Position numbers and translations under genes: made by a program. This document shows, piece by piece, positions 37,960 to 49,266 of a stretch of 64,000 nt of DNA (positions are counted from its first letter, which is position 1; every line of letters begins with the position of its first letter). This stretch comes from Rubricoccus marinus (GTDB taxonomy: Bacteria; Bacteroidota; Rhodothermia; Rhodothermales; Rubricoccaceae): positions 680,502-744,501 of the forward strand of contig NZ_MQWB01000001.1 in the NCBI RefSeq assembly GCF_002257665.1, read 5' to 3'. Under the pieces are notes generated by a model that was given only the letters and a program-made list of their open reading frames with translations, was not told where the DNA came from and ran no database searches.

Positions 37960-40286
37960 CGATTCTCACATTTGTGCTGGCCGGTGCCATGCAAAACATC
38001 ATCGTGGCGCTGATTTGCGTCGCCGCCGCGGTTGTGGCCGGCATCGCTGCGTTCTTTTTCTATCGAGCGAAAAACCGCGAGGCCGTCGATTCCGCTCTCT
38101 CCGCTGGCGCGCCCGCCGGCGGCAGCAACGGGCTCGGGGAAATGCGCGAGCTGACCTCGCGCATCGAGGACATCGTGCTCCAGCAGCAGGACAACGGCGA
38201 GACGCAGAGGCAGCACCTCTCGCGCAAGATCGACGCGGTCAAGGAGAGCGTGGAGAGCCAGCACCACGCCGTGACGGGCCTCCGCCAGGAGCTCCGCCAC
38301 GAGGTGCAAAAGCGCGACGCCGAGCTCCACGACATCCGCACGCAGATCGAGGCCGTCCGCGAAGGCGTCGGGCTGCCGCCCGCGCAGCAGAACGCGCTCC
38401 CCGCCGCCGACCTCGGTGCGCCAGAGGCCGAGGGCCCCTTCTTGCCCCTCACGTTCGAGTCCGACGAGGCCTCTGGCGACGACCTCGCGTTCACGCCGTT
38501 CGAAGACGTGACCTTCGACGACGCCGAGAACAGCTTCACGCCGGACGCCTCTGGCGACTCGCTGTTCGCCGCGACGGGTTTCGAGGAGGCCTCCTTTGAG
38601 GACGACGACGACTCGGCTACGCCGGGCCCGTTTCTGTTCACGATCGACCCGGCGCCGTCCTTCGATGACGCGGACCCCGCCGGCGATGGGTTCACCTCTG
38701 TAGATCCGCTCTCGTTTGAGGCCACGCCCGATCCGCTCTCGTTCTCCGAAGCCACCACGCCGTTCGCGCAAGAGGCCTCGGCGGGAGACGCTGAGACCGG
38801 GGAGGAGGCATCTTCGTTCGAGCCGATGAGCTTCTCGTTCAACGAGGACGCCGACCCGGCCTCGCCTGTCGTGCCCGACGCGACGGGTTTGCCCACGCTC
38901 AACGACCCTGATCCGCTCGGCTTTGAGGAGGTCTCGCCGCTGTCCTTCGACGCTTCTGAGCCCGACGAGCCCTCGCCTCTGGCGACGGCACCCGAGGAGG
39001 CGCCCGCAGACGATGCCCCGTTCGTCTTTCAGGCGATGCCGATCGATGACTTCTCGGCGACCGCCGATGACGCTGCCGCACCCGAAGCGCCCACGACGCC
39101 AGAGGCCCACACGCCCGAGCCTGCTGCGCCCGAGCCAACTGCGCCCGAGGTCTTCGCGCCAGAGGCCCACATTGAGGACGCCCCCCCGGCGCCTGCTGCC
39201 TTTGAGGAGGCTCCAGTCTTCGACGATACGCCGATCTTCGACGAGGCTCCAGTATTCGAGGAGGCCACGGCTTTCGAAGAGGCCACGGCCTTCGAAGAGG
39301 CGCCCGTGTTCGAGGAGGCGCCTACGTTCGAGGAAGCATCTCTCGCTTCGCAGGGCGCAGCCGCTGCTGAGGAGGACGCCGTGCCGGAGGCCGCGCCCGC
39401 TGGCGCGTTCGAGATCGTCTCGTTTCTGACCCCGGAAACGGAGGCCCCCGCGCCAGAGGCCGAGACTCCCGCGTTCACCTTCGGGAGCACGCAGGAAGCC
39501 GCCGCACCGCGCCGCCAGGCCGACCGCGAGGCCCACGCCACGACCGCCCGCGCCTCTGGCGCGTCGCCCGCAACGCCCTCGTACGAGCCTTCGGTCGAGG
39601 TGGAGGAGCCCGAGGCGGCGCCCACGACGTGGATCTCGCGCCCCGACCGTCCCGATCACGACGAGCCGCTCCAGACCATCGGCGGAATCGGAATCGACCA
39701 GGTCGGCGACGTGCCGCCAGCGTCTGCCTCGCCTCTGGCGGAGGCGCCCGCCCCAGATTCCGACGATGACTTCCCGGCGCCCGTCGTCGCGAGCGAACTC
39801 GCCGCCGAGCCGTCGTTCGACTTCGGCATCGACATCGAAGCCGAGATGGCGCTCGCGGAAGAGCACGGGATGCCGCGCCTGGAAGAGCCGGCGCCGAGTG
39901 ACGACCCCGCGTCGCCCGAGGCGATGAGGATGTCGGCCGACTCGTTCGTATCCGCACCGCCCAGCACGCCCGAGCCGGCGCCCGCGCCAGAGGCTCCGCC
40001 CGCTGCGCCCCCAGCCGGAGCGCCTCCCGCCGAGGCGGCGCAGGCAGACGTTCCCGCATTCGAGGTGCCAGAAGGCGCCGAAGACCTCACGGTCATCTCC
40101 AGTGTGGACGAGGACACGCAGCGCGCGCTCTACATGGCCGGCGTGGTCTCGCTCGACGAGATCGCGCGTTGGGGCCGCTCCGACGCCCGCCGCATCAGCG
40201 GCGAGGTCGGCGTCTCTGAGGAGACCATCATGCACCAGTGGGTCTTCGAGGCCCAGGCGGCGCTGTTCGACCGGTTCAGCCGCTAA
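37956..40286 (+). CDS. Membrane-anchored acidic protein with C-terminal helix-hairpin-helix
   Basis: A 776-residue protein. One N-terminal helix (residues 14-34, IIVALICVAAAVVAGIAAFFF), a coiled coil (about 55-125), then ~560 residues of strongly acidic, proline-rich low-complexity sequence with FEEA-type repeats (around residues 405-470). Near 565 lies LQTIGGIGIDQVGDV and the last 70 residues (DEDTQRALYMAGVVSLDEIARWG, RRISGEVGVSEETIMHQW) look like a helix-hairpin-helix pair of the kind that binds DNA or ribosomal proteins, which implies a cytoplasmic C-terminus. Translation is coupled to the upstream gene. It could tether DNA or the translation machinery to the membrane; this is inference. 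Confidence 0.68.
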   Translation: MTILTFVLAGAMQNIIVALICVAAAVVAGIAAFFFYRAKNREAVDSALSAGAPAGGSNGLGEMRELTSRIEDIVLQQQDNGETQRQHLSRKIDAVKESVESQHHAVTGLRQELRHEVQKRDAELHDIRTQIEAVREGVGLPPAQQNALPAADLGAPEAEGPFLPLTFESDEASGDDLAFTPFEDVTFDDAENSFTPDASGDSLFAATGFEEASFEDDDDSATPGPFLFTIDPAPSFDDADPAGDGFTSVDPLSFEATPDPLSFSEATTPFAQEASAGDAETGEEASSFEPMSFSFNEDADPASPVVPDATGLPTLNDPDPLGFEEVSPLSFDASEPDEPSPLATAPEEAPADDAPFVFQAMPIDDFSATADDAAAPEAPTTPEAHTPEPAAPEPTAPEVFAPEAHIEDAPPAPAAFEEAPVFDDTPIFDEAPVFEEATAFEEATAFEEAPVFEEAPTFEEASLASQGAAAAEEDAVPEAAPAGAFEIVSFLTPETEAPAPEAETPAFTFGSTQEAAAPRRQADREAHATTARASGASPATPSYEPSVEVEEPEAAPTTWISRPDRPDHDEPLQTIGGIGIDQVGDVPPASASPLAEAPAPDSDDDFPAPVVASELAAEPSFDFGIDIEAEMALAEEHGMPRLEEPAPSDDPASPEAMRMSADSFVSAPPSTPEPAPAPEAPPAAPPAGAPPAEAAQADVPAFEVPEGAEDLTVISSVDEDTQRALYMAGVVSLDEIARWGRSDARRISGEVGVSEETIMHQWVFEAQAALFDRFSR

Positions 40287-40295
40287 GGCTGCTCT

Positions 40296-40326
40296 CGCCA
40301 GAGGCGCGCGCGAGCGGGGCCTCTGG
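40296..40326. terminator. Inverted decamer pair between convergent genes
   Basis: CGCCAGAGGC (40296-40305) and GCCTCTGGCG (40317-40326) with an 11-base loop, followed by AAAAAG. An A-run on this strand is a T-run for the leftward transcript only if it precedes the hairpin, so direction is ambiguous. Confidence 0.5.
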
Positions 40327-40337
40327 CGAAAAAGAAC

Positions 40338-40367
40338 GCGCCCCGCGGGCTTCGGCTCGCGGGGCGC
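40338..40367. terminator. Bidirectional GC hairpin
   Basis: GCGCCCCGCG (40338-40347) pairs with CGCGGGGCGC (40358-40367) around a 10-base loop. It sits midway between converging genes (stops at 40286 and 40395) with A-rich sequence on its left, which reads as a T-run for the leftward transcript. Confidence 0.65.
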
Positions 40368-40394
40368 TCGTACGTCGGGGTGTGCCGTCGGAGG

Positions 40395-40775
40395 CTACGC
40401 CCGGTCGCCGTCGGTGAGGTGGGACTCGCGGTTGCGCCGGAGGCCCTTGCCAAAGCGCTCGGCGTACAGGTCCTCGCCAGACCGGAGACGCTGGTACGCG
40501 CGCCAGAGGACCCAGCCGACGAGCAGCGAGCCGATCACGACCGTGAACAAGAGCGGGCTCCAGAACGAGTGGTCAAAGGTGCGGCCCTCGGCCACCCACT
40601 GCGGCTTGAGCCGCACGTCCGGGTTCTGAATGGCGCGCACGAGCGTCCAGCCGCTGGCGGTGACGAGGAAAACGGCGAGGCCGCCGAGCGCCCACCGGAG
40701 CATCCCGAGCCCCTGGTTGCGGGAGTCGTGTGAGGCCTCTGGCGTGGCGCCAGAGGCGAGGGGCGAGTTATCCAT
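40395..40775 (-). CDS. Small two-helix membrane protein
   Basis: A 126-residue protein with two hydrophobic helices (about residues 27-47, LRWALGGLAVFLVTASGWTL, and 73-95, LLFTVVIGSLLVGWVLWRAY) and a charged C-terminus (RLRSGEDLYAERFGKGLRR). Family not recognised. Start ATG 40775 lies inside the end of hisA (8-base overlap), so the two are translationally coupled. The N-terminal 20 residues contain decamer-encoded sequence (ASGATPEAS). Confidence 0.65.
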   Translation of the reverse strand: MDNSPLASGATPEASHDSRNQGLGMLRWALGGLAVFLVTASGWTLVRAIQNPDVRLKPQWVAEGRTFDHSFWSPLLFTVVIGSLLVGWVLWRAYQRLRSGEDLYAERFGKGLRRNRESHLTDGDRA

Positions 40776-41553
40776 CGGAGCGGAGGGCGAGGCGGGCGGT
40801 GGAAAAGCGGGAGAGGTCAACGTCCTGGGGCTTCTGCCAGCACCAGAAGCGCTGGCACGGGAAGGTGTTCTCGTAGAGGGCGCGGCCCACGACGACGGAG
40901 TCGACGCCGGAGCGTTCGATGGTCTGGAGCGCGAGAAGGTCCGGGTAGCCCGTCACGCCGCCCGCGGCGGTCACCTTGGCCAAGGTTAGCCGGTCGGCGA
41001 GCGCGCGGATGGCCTCGATGTTCGGGCGCGTCCGCTCTCCCGAGCGGTCCACGTCGGTGTACACGATGCGGCGCACGCCACGCGCCTCCAGGTCCGCCGC
41101 GAGGGCGGGCGGGTCCGTCACCCCGGTGTGCTGCGCGTCGATGGCGACGATCACGCGCCGGGCGCCGAACCGGGCCACGGCGTCGCCAGCGGCCTCGGCC
41201 GTGGCCTCCGTTACGGGCCCGAACACGACGCGGTACACGCCGAGCGCGAGCGTCGCTTCGATGGCCTCTGGCGTCTGGATGCCGCCGCCGACCTGTACCG
41301 GGATGTCCAGCGCCTGCGCGATAGAGGCGACCGGGCCGTGGTTGTCGTGCGGCGTGTCGTTGTCCGGCTGCTGCGGTTCCACCCAGCCCGCCGCGTCCAG
41401 GTCGATAAGGTGGAGCACCTTCGCGTTCATCACGCGCCACAGCTTCGCCATCGCGACGGGGTCGGCGAAGTAGTCCGTCTCCACGGCGTAGCGCGACTGC
41501 CGGATGCGGACGCATTGTCCGCCGTGGAGGTCGATGGCTGGGATGACGAGCAT
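40768..41553 (-). CDS. hisA: Phosphoribosylformimino-AICAR-phosphate isomerase
   Basis: A 261-residue TIM-barrel enzyme of histidine synthesis, isomerising ProFAR to PRFAR. It begins MLVIPAIDLHGGQCVRIRQ with the catalytic aspartate (AIDL) and has the phosphate-binding QVGGGIQT, VYTDVDRSG and AAGGVTG motifs, the second catalytic aspartate in TDVDRSG. The C-terminus (ALYENTFPCQRFWCWQ ... DLSRFSTARL) is extended beyond the usual end; I associate such an ending with Bacteroidota HisA. It stands apart from other his genes and is coupled to a small membrane protein. Confidence 0.92.
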   Translation of the reverse strand: MLVIPAIDLHGGQCVRIRQSRYAVETDYFADPVAMAKLWRVMNAKVLHLIDLDAAGWVEPQQPDNDTPHDNHGPVASIAQALDIPVQVGGGIQTPEAIEATLALGVYRVVFGPVTEATAEAAGDAVARFGARRVIVAIDAQHTGVTDPPALAADLEARGVRRIVYTDVDRSGERTRPNIEAIRALADRLTLAKVTAAGGVTGYPDLLALQTIERSGVDSVVVGRALYENTFPCQRFWCWQKPQDVDLSRFSTARLALRSDG

Positions 41554-41727
41554 GGGACAAGATCGCGCGGCGCGGCGCCTCTGGCGAGAAACCTCCGGCG
41601 AGCAGCGTCTGACGAAAAGAGCGAGGCGACGGTGGAAAGAAAACCGCCACCAGAGGATAAAACGCCGGGCCGCACGCAGAAGTGCCCCGGTCTCCCACCG
41701 CGGCGAGGCCTGCCGCCGCCAGAGGCG

Positions 41728-42318
41728 CTACGGCGCGAGGCCTTCCAGCAGTGCTCGCGCGGCCAGCGCGGTAAGCGCCATCGCGTCGTCGGGCGGCTCC
41801 ATCTGGCCTTCCACCATCAGCATCGCCAGCCCGTGGACCTGAGCCCAGGCGATAGACGCCAGAGGCTCGGCGTCGCCCTGGCGCATCACGCCGGCCTCTT
41901 GCGCGGCGGTAAGCGCGCCCACCAACTCGTCGTAGAGCGCGTCCGCCGCCACCTGGAGCGCGGGCCTCTGGCGGCGCGAGATCGCCTCGCGGCCGTACAT
42001 CAGGCGGTAGTGCGCCGGGTGGCTCAACGCGAAGCCGACGTACGCCTGCGCGAGCTTCACGAAGGCCTCTGGCGTATCGGCGCCCGCCTCCCGCGCTTCG
42101 CGGACGACGGTCTGCAACCGCTCGAACCCCTCTGCGGCGACGGCTTCCAGAAGGGCGCTCTTGTCCGCGAAGTGCCGGTACGGCGCCGTACGGCTCACGC
42201 CGACGCGAGAGGCCAGCCCGCGGAGCGTCAGCGCGGCGACGCCGTCGGCGGTGAGCACGCCAGAGGCGGCGTCGAGGAGGGCGCGGCGGAGGTCGCCGTG
42301 GTGGTACGCGGAGGGCAT
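41728..42318 (-). CDS. TetR-family transcriptional regulator
   Basis: A 196-residue repressor. The N-terminal helix-turn-helix (ALLDAASGVLTADGVAALTL, GLASRVGVSRTAPYRHFADKSALLEAV) is typical, and the C-terminal ligand domain (FERLQTVVREAREAG ... GFALSHPAHYRLMYG ... IAWAQVHGLAMLMVEGQM) matches the WHG group. It faces a YiaA/B-like gene across an 88-base region with a clear inverted repeat, so it likely represses itself and that gene. The inducer is unknown. Confidence 0.9.
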   Translation of the reverse strand: MPSAYHHGDLRRALLDAASGVLTADGVAALTLRGLASRVGVSRTAPYRHFADKSALLEAVAAEGFERLQTVVREAREAGADTPEAFVKLAQAYVGFALSHPAHYRLMYGREAISRRQRPALQVAADALYDELVGALTAAQEAGVMRQGDAEPLASIAWAQVHGLAMLMVEGQMEPPDDAMALTALAARALLEGLAP

Positions 42319-42346
42319 CGCGGAAGGTCGGGAACCGAGTAGACGC

Positions 42347-42382
42347 TGTCAACATTGGATTTCATGTTGACACTGTCAACAC
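42347..42382. promoter_or_regulatory. TetR operator: inverted repeat plus a third half-site
   Basis: TGTCAACAT (42347-42355) and ATGTTGACA (42364-42372) are exact complements separated by eight bases; TGTCAACAC follows at 42374-42382. The pair lies between the divergent TetR gene and the YiaA/B gene. The AT-rich half-sites stand out from the GC-rich surroundings. TCTAGACTC downstream (around 42391) could be the promoter box of the right-hand gene. Confidence 0.75.
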
Positions 42383-42406
42383 TTTCTCCTCTAGACTCTC
42401 ACTGCC

Positions 42407-42682
42407 ATGTTCAAAGAACCCGACCTCCGCCGCGACTCCGCTTCCTGGCGCGGCTTTGTCGTCGCCTCGTTCGCCCTTGCCGCCCTCGCAATGGGCCTCG
42501 GCATCTACCACATCCCCGTCGATCCGTGGATCCGCGGCTACATCGCCATGGGCGCGCTCTTCCTCGTCGGCTCCTCGTTCACGCTCGCCAAAACGCTCCG
42601 CGACGACCACGAGGCCAAAAAATGGCTCAACAAGGTCAGCGACGCGCGCACGGAGCAGATGCTGGGCAACCTGGACGTGTAG
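42407..42682 (+). CDS. YiaA/YiaB two-helix membrane protein
   Basis: A 91-residue protein with two hydrophobic helices (about residues 17-36, FVVASFALAALAMGLGIYHI, and 44-62, YIAMGALFLVGSSFTLAKTL) and a conserved charged end (RDDHEAKKWLNKVSDARTEQML), fitting the YiaA/YiaB domain. Function of the family is unknown. Its position opposite a TetR regulator with a shared operator suggests inducible expression. Confidence 0.82.
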   Translation: MFKEPDLRRDSASWRGFVVASFALAALAMGLGIYHIPVDPWIRGYIAMGALFLVGSSFTLAKTLRDDHEAKKWLNKVSDARTEQMLGNLDV

Positions 42683-42766
42683 CCTCTGACCGCGGCCAGA
42701 GTGGGCGCCGCTTGGCCTCTGGCGTGCCGCGCCAGAGGCTGGGCCAGAGGTGTCACCGCGCTCGCG

Positions 42767-42774
42767 TACGTTCC
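42767..42774 (+). promoter_or_regulatory. Candidate -7 promoter box (TACGTTCC)
   Basis: Twenty-one bases upstream of the DUF1963 gene start; a member of the TAnnTTnn set. Confidence 0.33.
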
Positions 42775-42795
42775 GGCACACCCGCCAGAATCGTG

Positions 42796-43506
42796 ATGAT
42801 CCCCGACGTTCTCCGTCCGTTTCTCCGCACCGCCTGGGCGCCCCTAACATCCGCCGAGATGGGACCGGCTGACGCGTCCTCGTTCTCCGGCCTCGCGTGG
42901 ATCCCCGAGGGCGAGACGTGGCCCGAGTGCCCCAACTGCGGGCGCCCGCTTCAGCTTCTGGCGCAGCTCAACACCGCCGATCTCCCGGAGCCGACCCGCG
43001 CGCAGGCGGGCACCGGCCTGATCCAGGCCTTCTATTGCACCAACGCGGACCCAAAGTGCGACGTGGACCTGGAAGGGTGGGCGCCGTTCTCCGACGCCCA
43101 CGTCGTGCGCCGCGTCGTCCCAAGCGGCGTGCCCGCGCTCTCGTCGCCGCCAGAGGCCATCCCGGACCGCTTCCCGCCGCGGCGCATCACAGGCTGGACC
43201 GCGTTTGAGGAGCCGCCGCTCTACGAGGAGGCCGCCGTGCGATCGGTGGAGCTGGACGACGCGACGTGGGACGCGCTGGCGGACGACGGCTGGCCCCGCG
43301 CCGGCGACAAGCTGGGCGGCTGGCCGCACTGGGTGCAGAGCCCGGAGCGCCCCGCCTGCCGGCGTTGCGGGCGCGAGATGGAGGTGCTGCTTCAACTCGA
43401 CTCCCACGACCACCTGCCGATCTACTTCGGCGACATGGGCGCCGGGCACCTAAGTGTTTGCCCCGAGCACGCCGATGTGCTCGCGTTCGGCTGGGCCTGC
43501 GGATGA
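42796..43506 (+). CDS. DUF1963 (YwqG-like) protein
   Basis: A 236-residue cytoplasmic protein of the YwqG/DUF1963 type (SSFSGLAWIPEGETWPECPNCGRPLQLLAQL ... KLGGWPHWVQSPERPACRRCGREMEVLLQLDSHDHLPIYFGDMGAGHL). Two CxxC pairs (CPNCG, CRRCG) suggest zinc binding, which is not universal in the family. No biochemical role is known. ATG 42796 is used; GTG one codon earlier is equally possible. Confidence 0.82.
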   Translation: MIPDVLRPFLRTAWAPLTSAEMGPADASSFSGLAWIPEGETWPECPNCGRPLQLLAQLNTADLPEPTRAQAGTGLIQAFYCTNADPKCDVDLEGWAPFSDAHVVRRVVPSGVPALSSPPEAIPDRFPPRRITGWTAFEEPPLYEEAAVRSVELDDATWDALADDGWPRAGDKLGGWPHWVQSPERPACRRCGREMEVLLQLDSHDHLPIYFGDMGAGHLSVCPEHADVLAFGWACG

Positions 43507-43627
43507 CGCCTCTGGCGGGCGCGGCGCGTTCGCCTCTGGCGTGTGGCGATCCGGCGAAGACACCGAGGGCGGGGCGGCGAAGCGCTTCCGCCAGAGGCAC
43601 GCGCCGCCTCTGGCGCGTAGGACGGCC

Positions 43628-43635
43628 TAGCTTGC
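43628..43635 (+). promoter_or_regulatory. Candidate -7 promoter box (TAGCTTGC)
   Basis: Nineteen bases upstream of metH; identical to the leftward box at 49172-49179. I see no riboswitch-like structure between it and the start, and the distance leaves no room for a cobalamin riboswitch. Confidence 0.4.
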
Positions 43636-43654
43636 TCAAAACCGACCGATCCGC

Positions 43655-47587
<3,933 letters not shown>

Positions 47588-47638
47588 CCTTAAACCGGGG
47601 GCGGGGGCGGGCGATACTCAGAGCCTCCCCCCGGTCCT

Positions 47639-48319
47639 ATGCGCCTCCTCGTCTCCGCTGCACTCGCTGGCGCTCTCCTGCTGGGAGCGAGTCTATGGCT
47701 CGCGCGAGCGGACACGAGCGACGAGGTCGTCGGGACGGTCACGCCCGAAGCCTCCGCCGGGGGGGACTCCAGCGCCGGCTCGCCGGTGTTCACCATCATC
47801 GACGTGAACACCTACTCCGTGCGCGGGCGGACGGAGCAGGAGATCCTGACCTCGATGCGTGCCAGAGGCCCGAAGTCCGGCGGCGCCGACTTTTTCGGCC
47901 TCACGGAGACGCAGTTCGCGTATCGCTATTGGAAGAACGAGACCGAGCGGGGATGCACGCTGGACCAGATCCGCATCGACCTCAACGTCACCATCACGTT
48001 GCCCGAGTGGATCGAGCCGCGCGACGCGCCCTACGAGCTGCGCCGCGACTGGACGCGCTTCGAGTCCGCGTTGCGTCGCCACGAGGACGGCCACCGCGAG
48101 ATCGCGGAGTGGGGCGCCCGCGAGATCTACCACGTTCTCGCCAACCTCCGCACCACCACCTGCGCGGACATGGACGTCGCCGCGCGCCGCGCTGCGCAGC
48201 GCCTCCGCGAGGTCAGCGAGCAGCGCCAGCGGCAGTTCGACGACCAGAACGGGCACGGCCGCACGCAGGGCGCCTACTGGCCGCAGAGCGCGCGGTCGAT
48301 GGCGCGTCGCTCCCAGTAG
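47639..48319 (+). CDS. Secreted DUF922-type putative zinc protease
   Basis: A 226-residue exported protein (hydrophobic residues 3-22, VSAALAGALLLGASLWLA). It matches the DUF922 pattern: YSVRGRTEQEILTSMRARGP, AYRYWKN ... CTLDQIRIDLNVTITLPEW, and RRHEDGHREIAEWGAREIY, whose HExxH (HEDGH, near residue 142) is the predicted zinc site. It probably acts in the periplasm or outside. No peptidase activity is established for the family to my knowledge. The gene stands alone between metH and a convergent enoyl-CoA hydratase gene. Confidence 0.8.
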   Translation: MRLLVSAALAGALLLGASLWLARADTSDEVVGTVTPEASAGGDSSAGSPVFTIIDVNTYSVRGRTEQEILTSMRARGPKSGGADFFGLTETQFAYRYWKNETERGCTLDQIRIDLNVTITLPEWIEPRDAPYELRRDWTRFESALRRHEDGHREIAEWGAREIYHVLANLRTTTCADMDVAARRAAQRLREVSEQRQRQFDDQNGHGRTQGAYWPQSARSMARRSQ

Positions 48320-48357
48320 CCTCTGGCGACGGGTCTTACGGCCTACCCAGTGCGGCG

Positions 48358-48375
48358 GCCTCTGGCGCCAGAGGC
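48358..48375. repeat. Head-to-head decamer palindrome between convergent genes
   Basis: GCCTCTGGCGCCAGAGGC, ten bases before the end of the leftward enoyl-CoA hydratase gene. A further decamer touches the rightward stop (48318-48327) and is followed by ACGGGTCT, as in metH element 2. Confidence 0.85.
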
Positions 48376-48384
48376 CGTGCCTCG

Positions 48385-49149
48385 CTACTCGAACCGCGAG
48401 AAGTCCGGCGCGCGCTTCTCCATAAACGCGGTGAAGGCCTCTTGCGCCTCCTCGCTCTGGAGCCGCGCGATAAACAACTCGGCCTCCTCGCGCATGACCG
48501 CGTCCACGCGCTCGCGCAGCGGCGCCCGCAGCAGCGCCTTGGACTGCCGGACGGCTTCGGGCGGCTTCGCGGCCAGCGCGTGCGCCTTCTCCATCGCCAC
48601 CGCCAGAGGCTCCGCCTCCACACCGTTGATAAGGCCGACCTCGCGCGCGGTCTCCGCGCCGAACGTCTCGCCGAGCAGCAGCAACTCCGCCGCCTTCGCG
48701 CCGCCGGCCATGCGCGGGATGAGGAGGGAAGACGCCGCCTCGGGCACCAGTCCGAGATCGGTAAAGGGCATTTTAAAGCGGGCCTCTGGCGTGGCGTAGG
48801 CGAGATCGCAGTGCAGCAGGATCGTCGTCCCGATGCCGATGGCGACGCCGTCGACGGCCGCGATCAGCGGCTTGGGGAACGCCACCGCGGCATGGAGAAA
48901 CTGGAAGACCGGGCTCGTCTCATCCGTGGGCGGCTCCATCATGAAGTCGAACAGGTCGTTGCCGGCCGTGAAGCTGCCGCCCTCGCCGCTGAGCACGACG
49001 GCACGCACCTGCGCGTCGCCAGAGGCCTCGGTCAGCGTGTCGGCGAGCGCGGCGTACATGGCCCGCGTGAGGGCGTTCTTCTTCTCGGGGCGGGCCAGCG
49101 TGAGGTGCAGCACGCGGCCGTCGCGGGTGGATCGGACGTGGTCGGTCAT
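48385..49149 (-). CDS. Enoyl-CoA hydratase/isomerase family protein
   Basis: A 254-residue crotonase-fold enzyme (LHLTLARPEKKNALTRAMY, VVLSGEGGSFTAGNDL for the first oxyanion-hole strand, and IAAVDGVAIGIGTTILLHCDLAYATPEARFKMPFTDLGLVPE for the second). The hydratase glutamate pair is only partly kept (the second position reads PFTDLGLVPEAASS), so isomerase or thioesterase-like chemistry is possible. It acts on CoA thioesters, likely in fatty-acid breakdown. A TAGCTTGC box lies 22 bases upstream. It forms a single-gene unit. Confidence 0.88.
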   Translation of the reverse strand: MTDHVRSTRDGRVLHLTLARPEKKNALTRAMYAALADTLTEASGDAQVRAVVLSGEGGSFTAGNDLFDFMMEPPTDETSPVFQFLHAAVAFPKPLIAAVDGVAIGIGTTILLHCDLAYATPEARFKMPFTDLGLVPEAASSLLIPRMAGGAKAAELLLLGETFGAETAREVGLINGVEAEPLAVAMEKAHALAAKPPEAVRQSKALLRAPLRERVDAVMREEAELFIARLQSEEAQEAFTAFMEKRAPDFSRFE

Positions 49150-49171
49150 GTCGGGTCGTTCGGAGGGGGCT

Positions 49172-49179
49172 GCAAGCTA
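49172..49179 (-). promoter_or_regulatory. Candidate -7 promoter box (TAGCTTGC)
   Basis: On the minus strand, 22 bases upstream of the enoyl-CoA hydratase gene; same octamer as before metH. Confidence 0.4.
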
Positions 49180-49266
49180 GCGGGAAAGAAAGGGCGGCTC
49201 TCGTGGTCCCGTTTGGATCGGGGTGACGCATGAGAGAGGGAAAGGCTTTCTCACCGCATCCTGGCT

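Noticed and set aside
43507-43654. Cobalamin riboswitch upstream of metH
   Set aside because: The gap is 148 bases and contains no recognisable B12-box; a promoter box sits 19 bases before the start.
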